Below, in pieces: positions 22,870 to 35,533 of a DNA stretch of 64,000 bases (the first letter of the stretch is position 1; every line of letters begins with the position of its first letter). Origin of the DNA: Morella rubra. Lineage: Eukaryota > Streptophyta > Magnoliopsida > Fagales > Myricaceae. The notes beneath the pieces are model-generated. The model made no database searches, had not been told where the DNA came from, and saw only the letters and a program-made list of their open reading frames with translations. The position numbers were made by a program, and so were the translations under genes. The stretch is from contig CM025849.1 of NCBI GenBank assembly GCA_003952965.2, positions 28,168,951-28,232,950 of the forward strand, in the 5' to 3' direction.

Positions 22870-25810
22870 GTATTTCAATATTTTTAGCATTTTTAATTCT
22901 TAATTTTTGATACTTTAACTCTAAGACATTATTTTACATTTTAATCATTTTCCTTTAAGAGTTTGCCCTCCTTCAATCGTGTAACCCGACAAAATACGGC
23001 TTGGCTTTGATGTACGTAGACGGACTCACGCATCGCAAAAGTAGTCTTGTGAAGAGCAATCTGTGACTTTAAAAGAAAAACACCGAGTGCCGGTGAAGCA
23101 AATTTTTCATTATTTGAGGAAAGTATGCAGTCCAAGACATTTCGTCAATTATTTGAGAGAAAGTATGAGACTCCTGATTTCGTTAACCATATATAGTGGG
23201 CATTAATCACGCACGCAAGTCGTTTGCAATGAGCTGGCCTAGCCATCGAGAGAGGTCCTCCCATTGTGTAAGCCAAAGGCAAAATTGATGTTTCATGAAC
23301 CAAAAACGACTTGGCCTCAATCAATTGTCGCATCTACCCAAAGATTAAAGCCATGCTAGCTAGCTCTAATAATACGTAAATATAGTAGCATTCACTACTT
23401 TACCCAAGTTTACAGCACCATTGCATCAATGGAAGATTTCATACTTGTTCCAAGTTATAGTCTCCCCGAAGGAATTAAAGAGGACACACTGGATGTCATT
23501 TTTTGAAAGGGTTATGTCATTTACTTTCGTACGTACTGGATGTCGGAGATTTGAGAAGTATCTAGTGATTACAATCTTCGCCTAAGGGTTATATCAAATT
23601 TTCTAGTGTTCGTAACTATCAGAAAAGAAATTGATTGTCTCTGCTCTCCGTAGTGAAGTAAATAATTTATCGTTACTTTTTTTGTTTAAAAAATTATAAA
23701 CTGTTTACTTTCCTGACCTTTTTATTTCTTTGAAATTGCAGTTTGGTTATATTGTGTTCACAACTTCTCCTGGTATCATGGACCATGAAGACGGCTAGGA
23801 TAAAGAACGTTGGGGTTAAGTGCTGGGTTTCTTTTTCTAGGCTGAGTTTTTGTCGGTAATGATCGGAAAGTTCCTGTTTGAGAGGTGCCTTTTGGCTGTA
23901 TTTCGCGCCCCCCACCCTTTTTTTTTATATATATACATATAGGGCGTTTCTATGGGTCATTGGATTGATGCTTTTCTTTTTCGTGGGTAGCAGTTTGTGT
24001 GCCCACATCAATATCAATGGAAGACTGTAACGTGTCTTTTTGTTGTCCCGCTTACGGCTTATCTTAACTGACATGATAGAACTTCGAGGAGCTACGCTGC
24101 AAGACCTACATGGCACTTACTTTCCAATTTAATGATTTTTAAATTGGAATGAAGATGGGGTTTAAAGGCTATGGATTTCAGTATATTTTTCTTCCACTAA
24201 CTAATTATTTTTGAATTAAATTTTTTATAATTTCTTATTACAATTACACTAAATATTATTTCAAATAAATACAATATTGTGAATTTCATATTATTCATTC
24301 CGTTAAAAACTTTACTTCAACAGCATAAGGTACCCCTGACTTTTCCAAAAACCCAACAAAAGTGAGAGGCCCTGCTTTGAATTCAAAGATCCTCATTCCT
24401 CCAGTGTTCTGTAAGTACACGTGGAAGGCTCTGCCACTTCTGTGAAATCCTACGATATCCTAGATAATGTTAATAATGTCCCAACGTCAATTCACTCAAC
24501 CCCATGATTGAGACGTGGTGGGACTTTACTAGCCTTTTCTCTGTCCGTACTTCCGTGTGAACCAAAATACCCGTATAGACTATTGATGACTGACCCCAAT
24601 TGTAGGATGTCTGGCGGGCACAGGTAAAGAAGCGAGAAAGGCATCTCGTGAAGACTATTGAACTGCCATTAGGGTCTTTTGTTTGTAAAATTTAAGTAAA
24701 AATTTTGATATTAAATTTATTAAAAAATTATAGAGAAGATAATTTTTAATATTTATTATAGTAAAAAATAATAATTTAATAAATAAAATATATATAATTA
24801 TAATTTTTTTATTATGTTAAAATTTTAAAAAATATAAATTTTTATTTACAAACATACCCTAAATAAGACTAAGCAACATTTATGCCCTGCTACAGTACCG
24901 GTATCATATACCACGCCACACAGTTACATGCCATGGCGCTACTGCAAGGATTGAAGCGTCAGAAATTACTGCCATAACCGATTCATGCATTATCCCTGTA
25001 TTATAATTCTTCGCCATTTTATATGTTTGGATTTACAGGAGGGAATTGAAAAGGGAGACAGAAATTATGTGATGCAATCCACATACACATTTTTTACCAT
25101 CACTTTCGAGATCCAGCGCCGGGAAGTCAGTACGTTATACATGGCTTATCTGATCCAAAATAAATTAGCCAGAACCTTTGACAGGATCAAATGCATCACT
25201 CACGTAGATCATAAATTAGCCAAGGTTTATGGAACATAAAAATATTCCCCTTGCATAGATCATCAAAACATTAATTAGCGACCTGACCAACGTCATTACT
25301 CACGTAGCAATTGTTATTTGTCTGGATTCCACGGAACATTGGATGGGTTAATCCCGAGAAAATTCCAAAACATATGATCTCCGCAGTAGCTACAAAGATA
25401 TAGAATGTCTTCATATACCCGAAAAACTCGTTTATATGTTCCAAAATCTTGAAACCGATGACGGTAGAATATCTGAGCTTACTCCTCGACTCAAAAGTTA
25501 TGATCCAACTCCCGTTGATCATCTAGCTGATTCTAGCCAGTCAAGATTTGTGTCTATGTTTTTTTTTTTTTTTTTTGCTTCTTTTACATGAACAAGAGAA
25601 AGATAAAGTGAGTAATGAGACAACTGAGAAAAGGCCACTCATGAGGGGGCATTTATATATTTTTTAATATGAACTAAAATATAATAGGCAAGGCCTAAGG
25701 ACTCATAATAAAACAAGACAACCGACTAGCAGAGACATAAATTAATACACAAACCAAGCTAGTTCAGACACTTAATTAAGGCTAAAAGCAGAACAATACC
25801 CCTATTTTTT
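22870..25810. other. Duplicated intergenic block flanking the first B3-like gene
   Basis: No coding gene was recognised. Much of this block recurs elsewhere: 22,970-23,080 resembles palindrome-1 arm sequence near 19,555-19,650, 23,200-23,430 resembles 41,740-42,110, and 23,740-24,190 resembles 55,985-56,125 plus 57,655-58,400. Near 23,940 the motif ATAGGGCGTTTCTATGGG is the empty target site of the hAT element found at 56,135-57,654. Confidence 0.6.
24671..24860. repeat. Small AT-rich MITE-like element
   Basis: Ends are AGGGTCTTTTGTTTGTAAA and, reverse-complemented, AGGGTATGTTTGTAAA, around about 155 bp of nearly pure A/T. Related in style to the element at 4083-4466. No convincing target-site duplication. 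Confidence 0.5.
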
Positions 25811-26293
25811 TTAGTCAACAATCAAAGTGTAAAACTTACTGTATGCCTTCATCATTAGGCCTCTTAACTCCTCACAACTTTGGCACCTCAATCCAAAAAT
25901 TCGAACGATATCTCCTTCTTGTAGCTTCTTGTCATCGACAGCAAACTCTTTCCACCATTTTCCTCTGAGATAATATTTATTACCTCTGTGAAAATGCATG
26001 AGTTTTGACTGCATTGTTTCGTCAAAGAATGGAAAATTCGTTCTAGGCACTCTATATTCATCGCCTCTCTGTATGTAAACTCCATGTGAGTCTTTTATGT
26101 CACTACGGGACAATTCTTTCCATAACAATTGATCTTCAGGTCCAGACTTAACCTTGTTAACATCCGGACATCTAGGACACGGATGGCCGAAAGAATAAAT
26201 ACGACCGGCGGCTGAACCTGCCCCTTCAGCGCCTATTCCACTGTACAAAGCCAAATTCAGGTCCATTCCTTCAGTCATTCCTATAATTGTCAA
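25811..26293 (-). CDS. Small B3-like DNA-binding protein, copy 1
   Basis: A 160-residue open frame. Residues about 58-137 resemble a plant B3 domain, beginning LLWKELSRSDIKDSHGVYI and ending YYLRGKWWKEF...KLQEGDIVRIFGLR, the usual GWxxF and GDxxxF strands. A CPRC...CQSC cysteine arrangement (C39, C42, C137, C140) flanks the domain. B3 proteins bind DNA in the nucleus, but single short B3-like proteins like this are of unknown role. The start is uncertain: an acceptor-like CAATTATAG just before GAATGACTGAAGG suggests that M6 or M10 follows a 5' intron. Two close relatives lie at 52,657-53,124 and 63,813-64,000+. Family assignment is by pattern only. Confidence 0.65.
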   Translation of the reverse strand: MTIIGMTEGMDLNLALYSGIGAEGAGSAAGRIYSFGHPCPRCPDVNKVKSGPEDQLLWKELSRSDIKDSHGVYIQRGDEYRVPRTNFPFFDETMQSKLMHFHRGNKYYLRGKWWKEFAVDDKKLQEGDIVRIFGLRCQSCEELRGLMMKAYSKFYTLIVD

Positions 26294-28377
26294 ATTGGAT
26301 TGAAAACAAAACGTCAGATAAGAGGCGTGCCTTTGATCTTAAAATTGTCAAATTGGATTGAAACAACAGAGGCAAATGTCAGCTTAGCATTGGAGAACAC
26401 CACACAGAATGATGAATTGATCTTAAAGTCAGCACTGGTTTTACTTTTTCATATAAGCGAGTCAATGTTTTACTAAGGCTCTTGCAAAAATGAGACGTGC
26501 GTGCATGCCCTAGCGAAGACAAACAAACAAAAGCGGAACAGTATGTAGAACGCGTCGCTATGGCCTTCTACGTCCGACTATGATTTCATCAGACAAGCTA
26601 CAAGAGAAGAGTACCAAAACCTGTGAAACCAGCCTCACGCTATGCCCTCCACTTTAGGAACCACAAGTCCCAAGCTTTCACCTGGGTCACATGGTTGAGC
26701 TCTCCACTTGGAACCGTACCAAAACCTGAAAAGCTCATTACCTTCGGTCGTCAAGTAGTCCAAATAGTGGCGCCGCTTCCAACTCCTAGCAAACTGAGGA
26801 GGCCTACCTTCGGAGGCCTACCTTCGGAGGCTAAATCCTCGCTGGTGGGACCGATCTACCCCTACCTCATCGTCACTCTAATTTGCACCATTCTCTCCAT
26901 TTTGAACCTTCTCCCTCAAACGCACAGTCATGGCATTGACGTCGCGCAACAGCAACAGTCCGTCCTTGAACAACTCCGACAACGAGGTTGACAACGTAAT
27001 CCCGGCATGGTGGAGGACGATGGGGTCTTTTGTTCTTACCTGTCGGGGAGCGCTAAGAAATATTGTCGGCTGTTTGCCATCTCACGTAGACGTACGTCCA
27101 GAAATAAGATTAGAAACTGGAGTCTTTTTTCCTCCTTTGTATTATTTGACTTCAAAGAGGGAAAAGATTCTGTGCAAAGGAGGTTGGTGCGAAGTTATAC
27201 AAAGCAACGGTCAGAATTTTAAAAGGCAAATCCAAGGGCTAGAATTTCTCCATCTCTTTTAATGACACAAGAGACAAACGTCGCAGCTGGCTCAGCTCAA
27301 CCAAGCCATTTCCCCTTCTTTTTTCCATCGGCTCTCTCGTCTTCTGCAACATCACTCGCCTCTTTTCTCCCCCCAAATGTCTTCTTTCCCAAATCAACGA
27401 AAAGGGTTGCATGTGAGGAGTCAATTATGGATCCTCAGACACATGAATCATAAAATCAACTTGGAGGAAAAAAGAAGGGGGAATTGGCCTGTGACCTAGA
27501 TAATCATTGTACCAAGTTCATAGCTTCACCGGCGTCCATCTCTGCATCATCGGAAGTTAACAAAGAAAAGGGGCTGCTTCTAGCTTTAGGTATCTTCCTC
27601 TGGGATTGGATTCGGTCCGAAATGTGTAAAGGGAGGGCTGAGAAAGTGTAAGGGTACGATCTGGTGCAGGCTGATCTTGCAGTGGCTGAGTTTAACAAGC
27701 TTCCGGTGATCAACCTTCGAAGATTATTTGCCAACAAAGGTTCTACGTTCATGGACCTGCAAAAGCAGATTGTAGAGAGAGCTCCTCCGAAAAGGAAGCT
27801 TACCATTGATACCATTTTTTGATTTACTTTCCACCCTCACACTCCCCACTCCCTTTTACCAAATTTCTCCTGTAATTAAAGCAGCTGATCGGCAGTATCC
27901 AATTTTTTCGACGTCTCTCCGTCTTCCCTTAATGTTTCCATCTTTTTGTGAAAGGAAAAAATTAGGAGGAGTTGTGTTGCGTGCTGCGGAAGATGTGCAG
28001 GGAAAAAAAAGAAAAAAAATTGTCGGCTCGTTGAGCCAAGCCAAGTTTTGAGCTTTTTTCTTCTCACCTCATTAAATGAGGTGCCATTTCGTGAACGTAG
28101 AATCTGAAATTTAAAATCTCAGTCCTCTCTTTACACACTTCGCACTCTTACACTTTGCACCGAATCCAATCCCCTTCAAATAAGATCAAAAACATAATCC
28201 AATCCCCTTCAAAAAGATCAAAAACATGACATTGCATTCCATCTATCAACTATTTAGCAACAATAAATGAACTATCGAAGTGTTTTAATTACTTGCCAAA
28301 AACAGTTCCTCACAAAGTTACTTACACATCCAAACAAGACATGAATTACCTCCGTATCAATTACAATCTCTTGAAAC
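26294..28377. other. Upstream block of B3 copy 1, duplicated at 53,125-54,600
   Basis: The landmarks CCTCACGCTATGCCCTCCAC (26,633), GACAACGAGG (26,980), CTTACCTGTCGGGGAGC (27,035) and GAACTATCGAAGTGTT (28,270) recur in order near 53,430-54,560. The block may hold 5' exons of the B3 gene, but I cannot define them. An open stretch at about 27,651-27,823 (+), containing LPVINLRRLFANKG, is unrecognised. It is likely untranslated DNA or relic. Confidence 0.5.
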
Positions 28378-28429
28378 TTCCAGGTGTATCTAAGTATTTT
28401 GCTTGTCCTTGATATTTTCCGATTCTACT

Positions 28430-29715
28430 AGAAATCATATAACAACCTGTTCGAGCGGGAGAGGTTCCCCGGAGCTCCCCCGGAGGGCGAGTCTCGATTC
28501 GAGATCGAGAGAGAACTCTTCAGATTCGCGCTCTGAATCTGAATCGCGAAATGGAAATGCCTAGCTGGGTAATTTAAATAAACGAGGCAATCCGGTGTCT
28601 TAAGGTAAAAATAGTTGCCACTGTCAAAAGAGTTGATCCTATCAGAGTTTCATGAATTAAGGCCTAAGTGATGCTTATCAGTCGGACAGCGTCAAAGAAT
28701 GAATAGACACGTGGTTCAGTATAGTTTGAATTTTATATTCAAAGAGAATGTAAACTATAAACCAGATTTTGATGGCTGAGTGACGAAGGAGAAGAGAGAA
28801 AACATTCCGACTGGCTAGCGATGAAGGGAAAACTCGCTTAATGTATGGCCCTAATTTCAACTCTCCAGCCTTTCTTCTGGTCCAAAGGAGTGGAGACAAG
28901 ATAATCAAGAGTATAAGCTTGATCCGCCTTCACTTCACTTACACAATTTCTTGAGTTAGACCTAAACAAATATAGACTCAGAGCCCAAGAGTTCCGACTA
29001 TCGAACTATCGAATTAAAGAAGCGCGAGCTCTACTGTATCTACGCTATTGCCTGATCATAGCTGTCTTATGGGAGTAGTGATCCCCATTCGAGTAGGGCA
29101 AAAGAGGAGAAGCGGAAAGGGCATGCGAAGAAAGGTGGAGTACTTTCTTACTTGGCTCTAGATTGTTCTGCTCCAAGGCATATAGCTCTATCTTGATTTA
29201 ACCTTCCAATTGAATTAACGATTGCTGCTACTCGGCCTTGATCTGCTGGCTGGGGTTGGGGGGGGGGGGGGGGAACTGTACATGGGACTGGTTAAGGTGG
29301 CGATTATTTGCCAAAATTTAGGAGAATATTGTTAGAATTTTGGAAATCTTTGGATAGTTAGGTTTATTGAGGTTTCTGAAAAGTTGTGGAGCGTGTTAGG
29401 TTTATTGAGGTTTTTTGGGAATCTTTTGTCAGTGGTCTGTAGGCCTCTAGCTCTGCTTCTGCTTCCGCTGGGCAAACTTACCGAATCCTTTGTCCGGGTT
29501 AGGCCGGAACCAGTGTTGTTCGACCTTTCCAATATCATGGTCTGTAGGCCTACCTAAGCCTTCTTTCTCGTAAAACAAAAGCCCATTCTCCCCAACAGAT
29601 GCGGATGAATTAGCTCTCTAGCCTAGCACCCTTTCCTTCAAACCTGAGAACAGGCATCTAAGAAGGAAAGTTTTTGAACTTGTTTTCAGGTGATGTCCTT
29701 ACTAAACGACCGGAT
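28430..29715. other. Possible organelle-derived (mitochondrial-like) insertion
   Basis: Base composition changes here. It is more GC-balanced, with phrases such as GGAGCTCCCCCGGAGGGCGA and AGCGGAAAGGGCATGCGAAG that resemble plant mitochondrial intergenic DNA, and a 16-base poly-G run. No mitochondrial gene is seen. The segment is missing from the paralogous block near 54.6 kb. Origin is inferred from style only. Confidence 0.3.
29258..29273. repeat. Poly-G run of 16
   Basis: A homopolymer of about 16 G follows GGCTGGGGTT. Such runs are rare in plant nuclear DNA, more familiar in organelle DNA, and prone to length error. Confidence 0.8.
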
Positions 29716-29989
29716 AAGCAGCTATATATATATAGGTTCGGTTAATATCTAAGCACTATTGTGCTAAGCGGTGCTAAGCAACGGTCAAATTCAAAGCATG
29801 TGAACTACGGTTGAGAGGTGCCACGTCATTTAATGAATTTAACCCATGGAGCCGACCCATTTTTAGACCCAGATCCATGAGACCAACCCAGACCCATGGT
29901 GCTCGTGGCCCAACCCTTCCCTTCATGTTAGCTGCGAAAGTACCTTGTTACCTTTCACAAATCACCTACATATTTGCCACTCCAAATAT

Positions 29990-30265
29990 TCGTATTCAGG
30001 CCAAGCTTTTTGCCGAAATGCAGTGGATCATGGCGTCAAGCACCCACATATTCAGGCCAAGCTTTTTGCAGAAATCAGTGGGGTTGTGGGACATGGAGCG
30101 GAAGAGGTTAACCCATATATTCAGGCCAAGCTTTTTGCCGAAATCAGTGGGGTTGTGGGACATGGAGGGAAGAGGTTAAGGAGGACGATTTGCACAAGGT
30201 AAACTATTTGAAAGCGGTAATTCTAGAGTGTCTACGAATTCATCCTCCAAATACCTCGTTGATAC
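29990..30265 (+). pseudogene. Captured CYP89A-like P450 fragment, internally reduplicated (left part)
   Basis: The translation includes HPHIQAKLFAEISGVVG, then EEVKEDDLHKVNYLKAVI and LECLRIHPPNT, the region from after the I-helix through the K-helix ExxR of CYP89A P450s. A ~66-bp unit (TTCAGGCCAAGCTTTTTGC...) is present about three times, and a frameshift at about 30,170 breaks the frame. The fragment stops at the copia LTR and resumes at 37,480-37,560. Confidence 0.75.
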
Positions 30266-30825
30266 TGATAGTTTATGCGGAATTAAACTAAATAAATAAT
30301 GTTTTCAACAAAACATCTATCAGGATTATAATTGCAATTTCGGATTCGATTACTTACCTTGATATAGTAATTCGGAATCCACAAGTTTCAACCCGCTTCA
30401 CGATCCAATCCAAAGCTCCAGCGATTCAGAATAATAATAGCAACACAAATGTCTTGCCTCCTAAGGGATTTATGTCACTCTCTCATGTTAGGGATTTCTC
30501 TAATAGGTTCTGATGGCCAACCCCTTGAATATAACAGTTATATTTAGGCCTTGGGAAACCCTAGAGAGAGCATGAGACATAGGATCCTTAGGGATCTCAA
30601 ATTCCAGCCGTAGGATTAAACTGAAGAACTCTTCTTCTAATAAAATTAGGGCTTCTACTAATTACAATCAAGTCCATCAACATATTGTAATTGACCCCTG
30701 AAATTTGAGATTATTGCAAATATGCCCCTTTTACATACAATTAATTCCTTCCACCAAACTATATTCCATATGAGATATTAGGACTGGATTAATCATTTGG
30801 TTATCGAGGGCACATAATTCTAACA
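30266..30825 (-). repeat. Copia 3' LTR
   Basis: About 560 bp, matching 36,932-37,479 with a few short indels (for example AAATAAATAATG against AAATAAAATAACATG). In element sense it begins TGTTAGAATTATG and ends TTTATGCGG..CTATCA-like; the terminal TG and CA are present. Confidence 0.9.
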
Positions 30826-30838
30826 ATCTCCCACTTGC
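30826..30838 (-). promoter_or_regulatory. Copia polypurine tract
   Basis: Read on the minus strand, CAAGTGGGAGAT directly precedes the 3' LTR, the expected second-strand primer position. Confidence 0.7.
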
Positions 30839-31586
30839 CCTCAGAACCAAATATCACCGTCACGTCCCTATCTCATGTAAACCTTGATTTCTTAGTTCAC
30901 AACTTAGTTGGACCATAAAACAATTTTGAAAATATATAATATACTTTTATGTATTCAAAATAGTTTTGTAAAACACATCCGGCCGGATTTCTTTTCCAAC
31001 ACTTATATGAACATTAACTGAATATACTGTCTCTCCAAGAGACTGGTGGATTCCTTGTTGAGCATTCATACAACTCATCCATCACACACACCCAACATGT
31101 CCGTATATAGTCCTGAATGGACATCACCGGTTGACAACGTCAAAGTATGTGTACATAACAAATGAATAAATACAAACCTCTCAGGTCTAAGGACAATACC
31201 GAATTGTGATAGAACAACCTTTAACCTGACAATGATCATTTTCCAAAAGGCATTCTTTATCGGATCCTGTTCAGTGTATGTACCTATTACATGACACCCA
31301 CTTGTCTGCTTAAGGTCATACCTCAATGATGGAATCAATCATTCTCCGCACAACAAGTGTAGACTTTATGACACAAAAGTCTAGAACAATTTCAGGCTTA
31401 CAAGGAACTGAAAAATCATTATTCCCTGCCTTTGATTCATTAATCTCTAGCATGATTTTTCTACAATGTTGCCTGAACAAATTTACATACATAACATCTC
31501 ATGTTACGTATAAACCCATAACAACAATAATATATGTGAAAAACAAATAAACTTTTATTATCAAATAATAAAGGAAAAATATAACG

Positions 31587-32240
31587 TCAAACCCAATCAT
31601 ACATATATCTCAAACCCATATCCTTAATATGTTTCTCAAACACTTTCTGAGATAAAGGCTTTGTAAATGGATCAGCTAAATTATCAGCTGATGCAACCTT
31701 CACCATTGTGATATCACCTCTTGATATGATATCACGTATTAGGTGAAAACGACGTTCTATGTGCTTCGTCCTTTGATGAGACCTTGGTTCCACTGCCTGT
31801 GCAATTGCACCATTGTTATCGCAGTATAAGGAAATAGGCGCCTCAATCGAAGGGACAACTTCAAGTTCTTGAATGAACTTGCGAATCCACACAGCTTCCT
31901 TTGCAGCTTCACTTGCAGCAACATATTCTGCCTCAGTTGTAGAATCAGCAGTAGTACTTTGCTTGAAACTTCTCCAACTGAATGCTCCTTTGCCAAGAAG
32001 GAACACAAACCCGGATGTTGATCTTCTATCATCAATGTCTGATTGAAAATCCGAATCTGTATATCCCTGGACAGTCAGATCCTCACTACCATACACTAAG
32101 AAATAGTGTTTTGTATTTCTCAAATACCTGAGGATATGTTTTACTGCTGACCAATGTTCTGGACCTGGATTGGATTGGTATCTACTCACAACGCTAACTG
32201 CGTGACTGATATCAGGTCTAGTACAAAGCATAGCATACAT
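31587..32240 (-). pseudogene. Copia RNase H domain
   Basis: 217 residues with [40 protein letters not shown] and STTEAEYVAASEAAKEAVW, the conserved tail of copia polyproteins. It overlaps the preceding RT frame in a different reading frame, so a frameshift at about 32,200-32,250 separates them. Confidence 0.9.
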
Positions 32241-33949
32241 GAGACTCCTACAGCCGAAGCATAATGGCAGTTACTCATCTTCTCTCTTTCTTCAGGTGTT
32301 TTTGGACACATCTGCTTAGAGAGATGAATTCCATGTCTAAAGGGTAGAAACCCTTTCTTGGAATTTACCATGCTAAATCTAGCCAATATCCTGTCAATAT
32401 AATTGACCTGTGAGAGACCCAATAATCTCTTCTTTCGGTCTCTAAACACTTTGATCCCGAGTATGTAGGATGCTTCCCCAAGGTCTTTCATTGAAAATTG
32501 GTTAGACAACCACATTTTCACAGATGACAAAGCCCCTACATCATTCCCAATGAGTAGTATGTCATCTACATAAAGAACCAAAAAGGTGATAGCACTCCCA
32601 CTAACCTTCTTGTAGACACAAGGTTCATCCATGTTTTGTGAGAAACCAAACATTTTGATTGACTCATTAAAACGGATGTTCCAACAACGTGATGCTTGTT
32701 TTAGGCCATAAATGGATTTCTCCAACTTGCACACTTTTGATTCATTTTCCCGAGATATGAAACCTTCTGGCTGGTCCATATAAATTTCTTCATGGATGTA
32801 CCCATTCAAGAATGCGGTTTTCACATCCATCTGCCATATCTCATAATCATAGTATGCTGCAATTGCCAACAGAATCCTTATGGACTTTAGCATAGCTACT
32901 GGTGAAAAGGTTTCCTCATAATCAATACCAGCCTTTTGAGTATACCCTTTCGCTACCAGCCTAGCTTTAAAGGTCTCTACCTTTCCTGTTGGTCCAAGTT
33001 TCCTTTTGTAGACCCATTTGCAACCTATAGGCTTAATGCCTTCTGGTTTGTCTACCAAGGTCCATACCTTGTTGGAATACATGGAGTCCATCTCTGATTC
33101 CATGGCCACATGCCAATGCTTAGCATCTTTGTCTTTCACAGCCTCTGTATAATCACAAGGATCAATCTCCAGTCCCTCAGAATCCATTTGATAAATCTCA
33201 TTTAACAAACTGAATTTTACTGGAGGTCTTATAATCCTTTTACTACGACGAGGCTCCTGTGTCTCAACAGGTTCAGTTTGATCAGTGGGAATAATCACTT
33301 GATCATCATTATTCTCATTCTGCTCAGTCACTGTACTATCTCTTTGCTCATCAAGAGCAACTCTACTCTCAGTTTCATTCAAACTATAATCCTCTTCAAG
33401 AAAAGTAGCATTCCTGCTAACAAACACTTTGTTTTCATTTGGATTATAGAAGTAGAAACCAGTAGTCATTTTGGGATAGCCTACAAATAGGCACCTATCA
33501 GTCCTTGATCCCAGCTTATCCACATTAAACCTTTTAACATGAGCTGGACAACCCCATATCTTAATATGATTTAGGCTTGGCTTCTTGCCAGTCCATAACT
33601 CATATGGGGTATTAGGAACTGATTTTGTAGGGATCCTGTTTAACAAGTAAACAGCGGTCTCCAAAGCATGTCCCCAAAATGATATGGGCAACTCAGATAT
33701 GCTCATCATGGAACGAACCATATCCAATAGGGTTCTATTCCTTCTTTCTGCAACACCATTGTGCTGTGGTGTGCCTGGTGGTGTGAGTTGAGATATGATT
33801 CCATGATCTTTAAGATAAACTTTAAAATCATCCAAGAGGTATTCGCCTCCCCTATCGGAGCGAATCATTTTAATGGACTTTCCAATCTGTTTCTCAACTT
33901 CATTGTGGAATTCCTTGAACTTTTCAAAGGATTCCGATTTATGCTTCAT
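32186..33949 (-). pseudogene. Copia integrase core and reverse transcriptase
   Basis: 587 residues. The N-terminal part is the integrase core ([26 protein letters not shown], containing catalytic acidic residues). A connecting region ends in [12 protein letters not shown]. The reverse transcriptase follows, with [27 protein letters not shown] and the catalytic YVDDILLIG. The start and end are set by frameshifts, not by real initiation. Confidence 0.92.
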
Positions 33950-34322
33950 CAGGTATAGATAACCATACCTGAATAATCATCAATGAAAGTAATGAAATAA
34001 GAGAAACCTCCTCTTGCCATATGGTTGAAGGGACCACAAACATCAGTATGTATTAATCCTAATACTTCTGTGGCTCTAATTCCTTTTCTGTAAAAGGACT
34101 TTTAGTCATCTTTCCTTGCAAGCAGGGCTCACAGATTGGATAGGGCTCAATTTTCAGAAATTGCAATGGCCCATCCCTTACCAATCTATTGATCCTATCA
34201 ATATTGGCATGACCAAGTCTTAGATGCCACAAGTAAGTTGGATTAACATCCCTTTTCCTCTTAAGGGATAACACACTGGAATCATCATTCTCAATATTAT
34301 TCAAAGAATTATCAACATTCAA
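33950..34322 (-). pseudogene. Copia GAG-pre-integrase and integrase N-terminus
   Basis: YLWHLRLGHANIDRI and CEPCLQGKMTKSPF are the HHCC zinc motif that opens copia integrases. The frame then hits a stop near 34,060. The following segment (about 33,950-34,070) continues the integrase in another frame and is broken again near 33,965. Confidence 0.85.
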
Positions 34323-35533
34323 AAGATAAAGACCATCATAAATAATTCCAGAAGCAACAAATTTATTTTGAAATTAATAACAAGCTTGGAATTGAAAAGA
34401 AATGAATATCCAGATAAAGCAAGTTTTGAAACAGAAATCAAATTTCTACGAACTTCTGGAACATAAAGACAGTCTTCTAGAATCAAAATTCTATTATTAG
34501 ATAATTCTAAACTAAAAACTCCGATGGCGGTCGCTGCAACAGTTGCACCCGTCCCCATCTTAAGGATCAGCTCCCCTTCATGGAGCCTTCTGGTCTCCTT
34601 GAACCCCTGCAACATATTGCAGATGTGAGATGTAGAACCAGAATCCACACACCATGAATTAAACGGACCATCCATTAAATTCAATTCAATTACAAGCATA
34701 CCTTCAGAAGATTTGCCCTTTTTAAGAGAAGCTAAGTAAACTCGGCAGTTTCTCTTCCAGTGACCGGGCTTGCCGCAATGGAAACAATTTCCTTTGCCTT
34801 TTGTCACCTCCTTTGTTCTTTGTTCCTTGAGCTTAGCTGCCTGATACCCCTTATTATTTTTCTTGAAGTTCTTAAACTTGGGTTTCAGTTTCATAGAGGC
34901 ATTAGATTTCTCTGTGACCATCACAGTAGGTTTGTCCTTCTTGATGAGATCTTGAGCTGACTGCAACATATTGAGCAGCTCTGACAATGTCACACTCATC
35001 TTGTTCATATTGTAATTAAGGACAAACTGATTAAAAGAATCAGGCAGAGATGAAAGAATGGCATCAACTTTTGTGTCACCATCCATCTCAGCTCCCAAAA
35101 AATCCAGTTCGTTGATGAAAGAAATCATCTTCAAGACATGTTCCCGAACTGGGCTCCCTTCCACCATTTTGGTGGACATCAGATTCTTCATAGCAGTCTG
35201 CCTAGCAGATCTGCTCTGCTCTCCAAACATCTTCTTGGAGATGCAACATAGCGCCTGCAGCTGTAGCTATGCCCTCACAATCTTTCTGCAAAACATTTGA
35301 GATTGAGGCCATAATATAGCACTTTGCCATATTATCATCATCATGCCACTTGTTAAAGACTCTCTTTTCTTCCTCAGTGGCATTGTTCAGGGCAAGCTCA
35401 GGTGTCTCAGAGGTGAAACATAACCGATCTTATCGGCTGAGAGAACAATCATAAGATTTCTCTTCCAATCAATATAATTCGGTCCTGTCAACCGATTGTC
35501 ATCCAGAATCCTAGCCAAAGGATTAAAAGTCAT
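34319..35533 (-). pseudogene. Copia gag and protease, frameshifted
   Basis: The gag start ATG is at 35,533-35,531 (MTFNPLARILDDNRL, then GPNYIDWKRNLM). A frame break near 35,430 and another near 35,230 precede the long 303-residue frame. That frame carries the CCHC knuckle CFHCGKPGHWKRNC and the aspartic protease motif CVDSGSTSHIC. Confidence 0.88.

Noticed and set aside
25271-25522. Minus-strand 83-codon frame with hydrophobic segments downstream of B3 copy 1
   Set aside because: It suggests a membrane protein, but the paralogous copy near 51.8-52.2 kb does not keep the frame and I recognise no family.
26623-26991. 122-codon plus-strand frame conserved in part at 53,423 and 63,594
   Set aside because: Conservation follows from recent block duplication. 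The frames diverge by indels and stops, and no domain is seen.
29990-30180. Repeat spacing resembling a CRISPR-like array
   Set aside because: Units are contiguous coding duplications of a P450 fragment in a plant genome, with no unique spacers.
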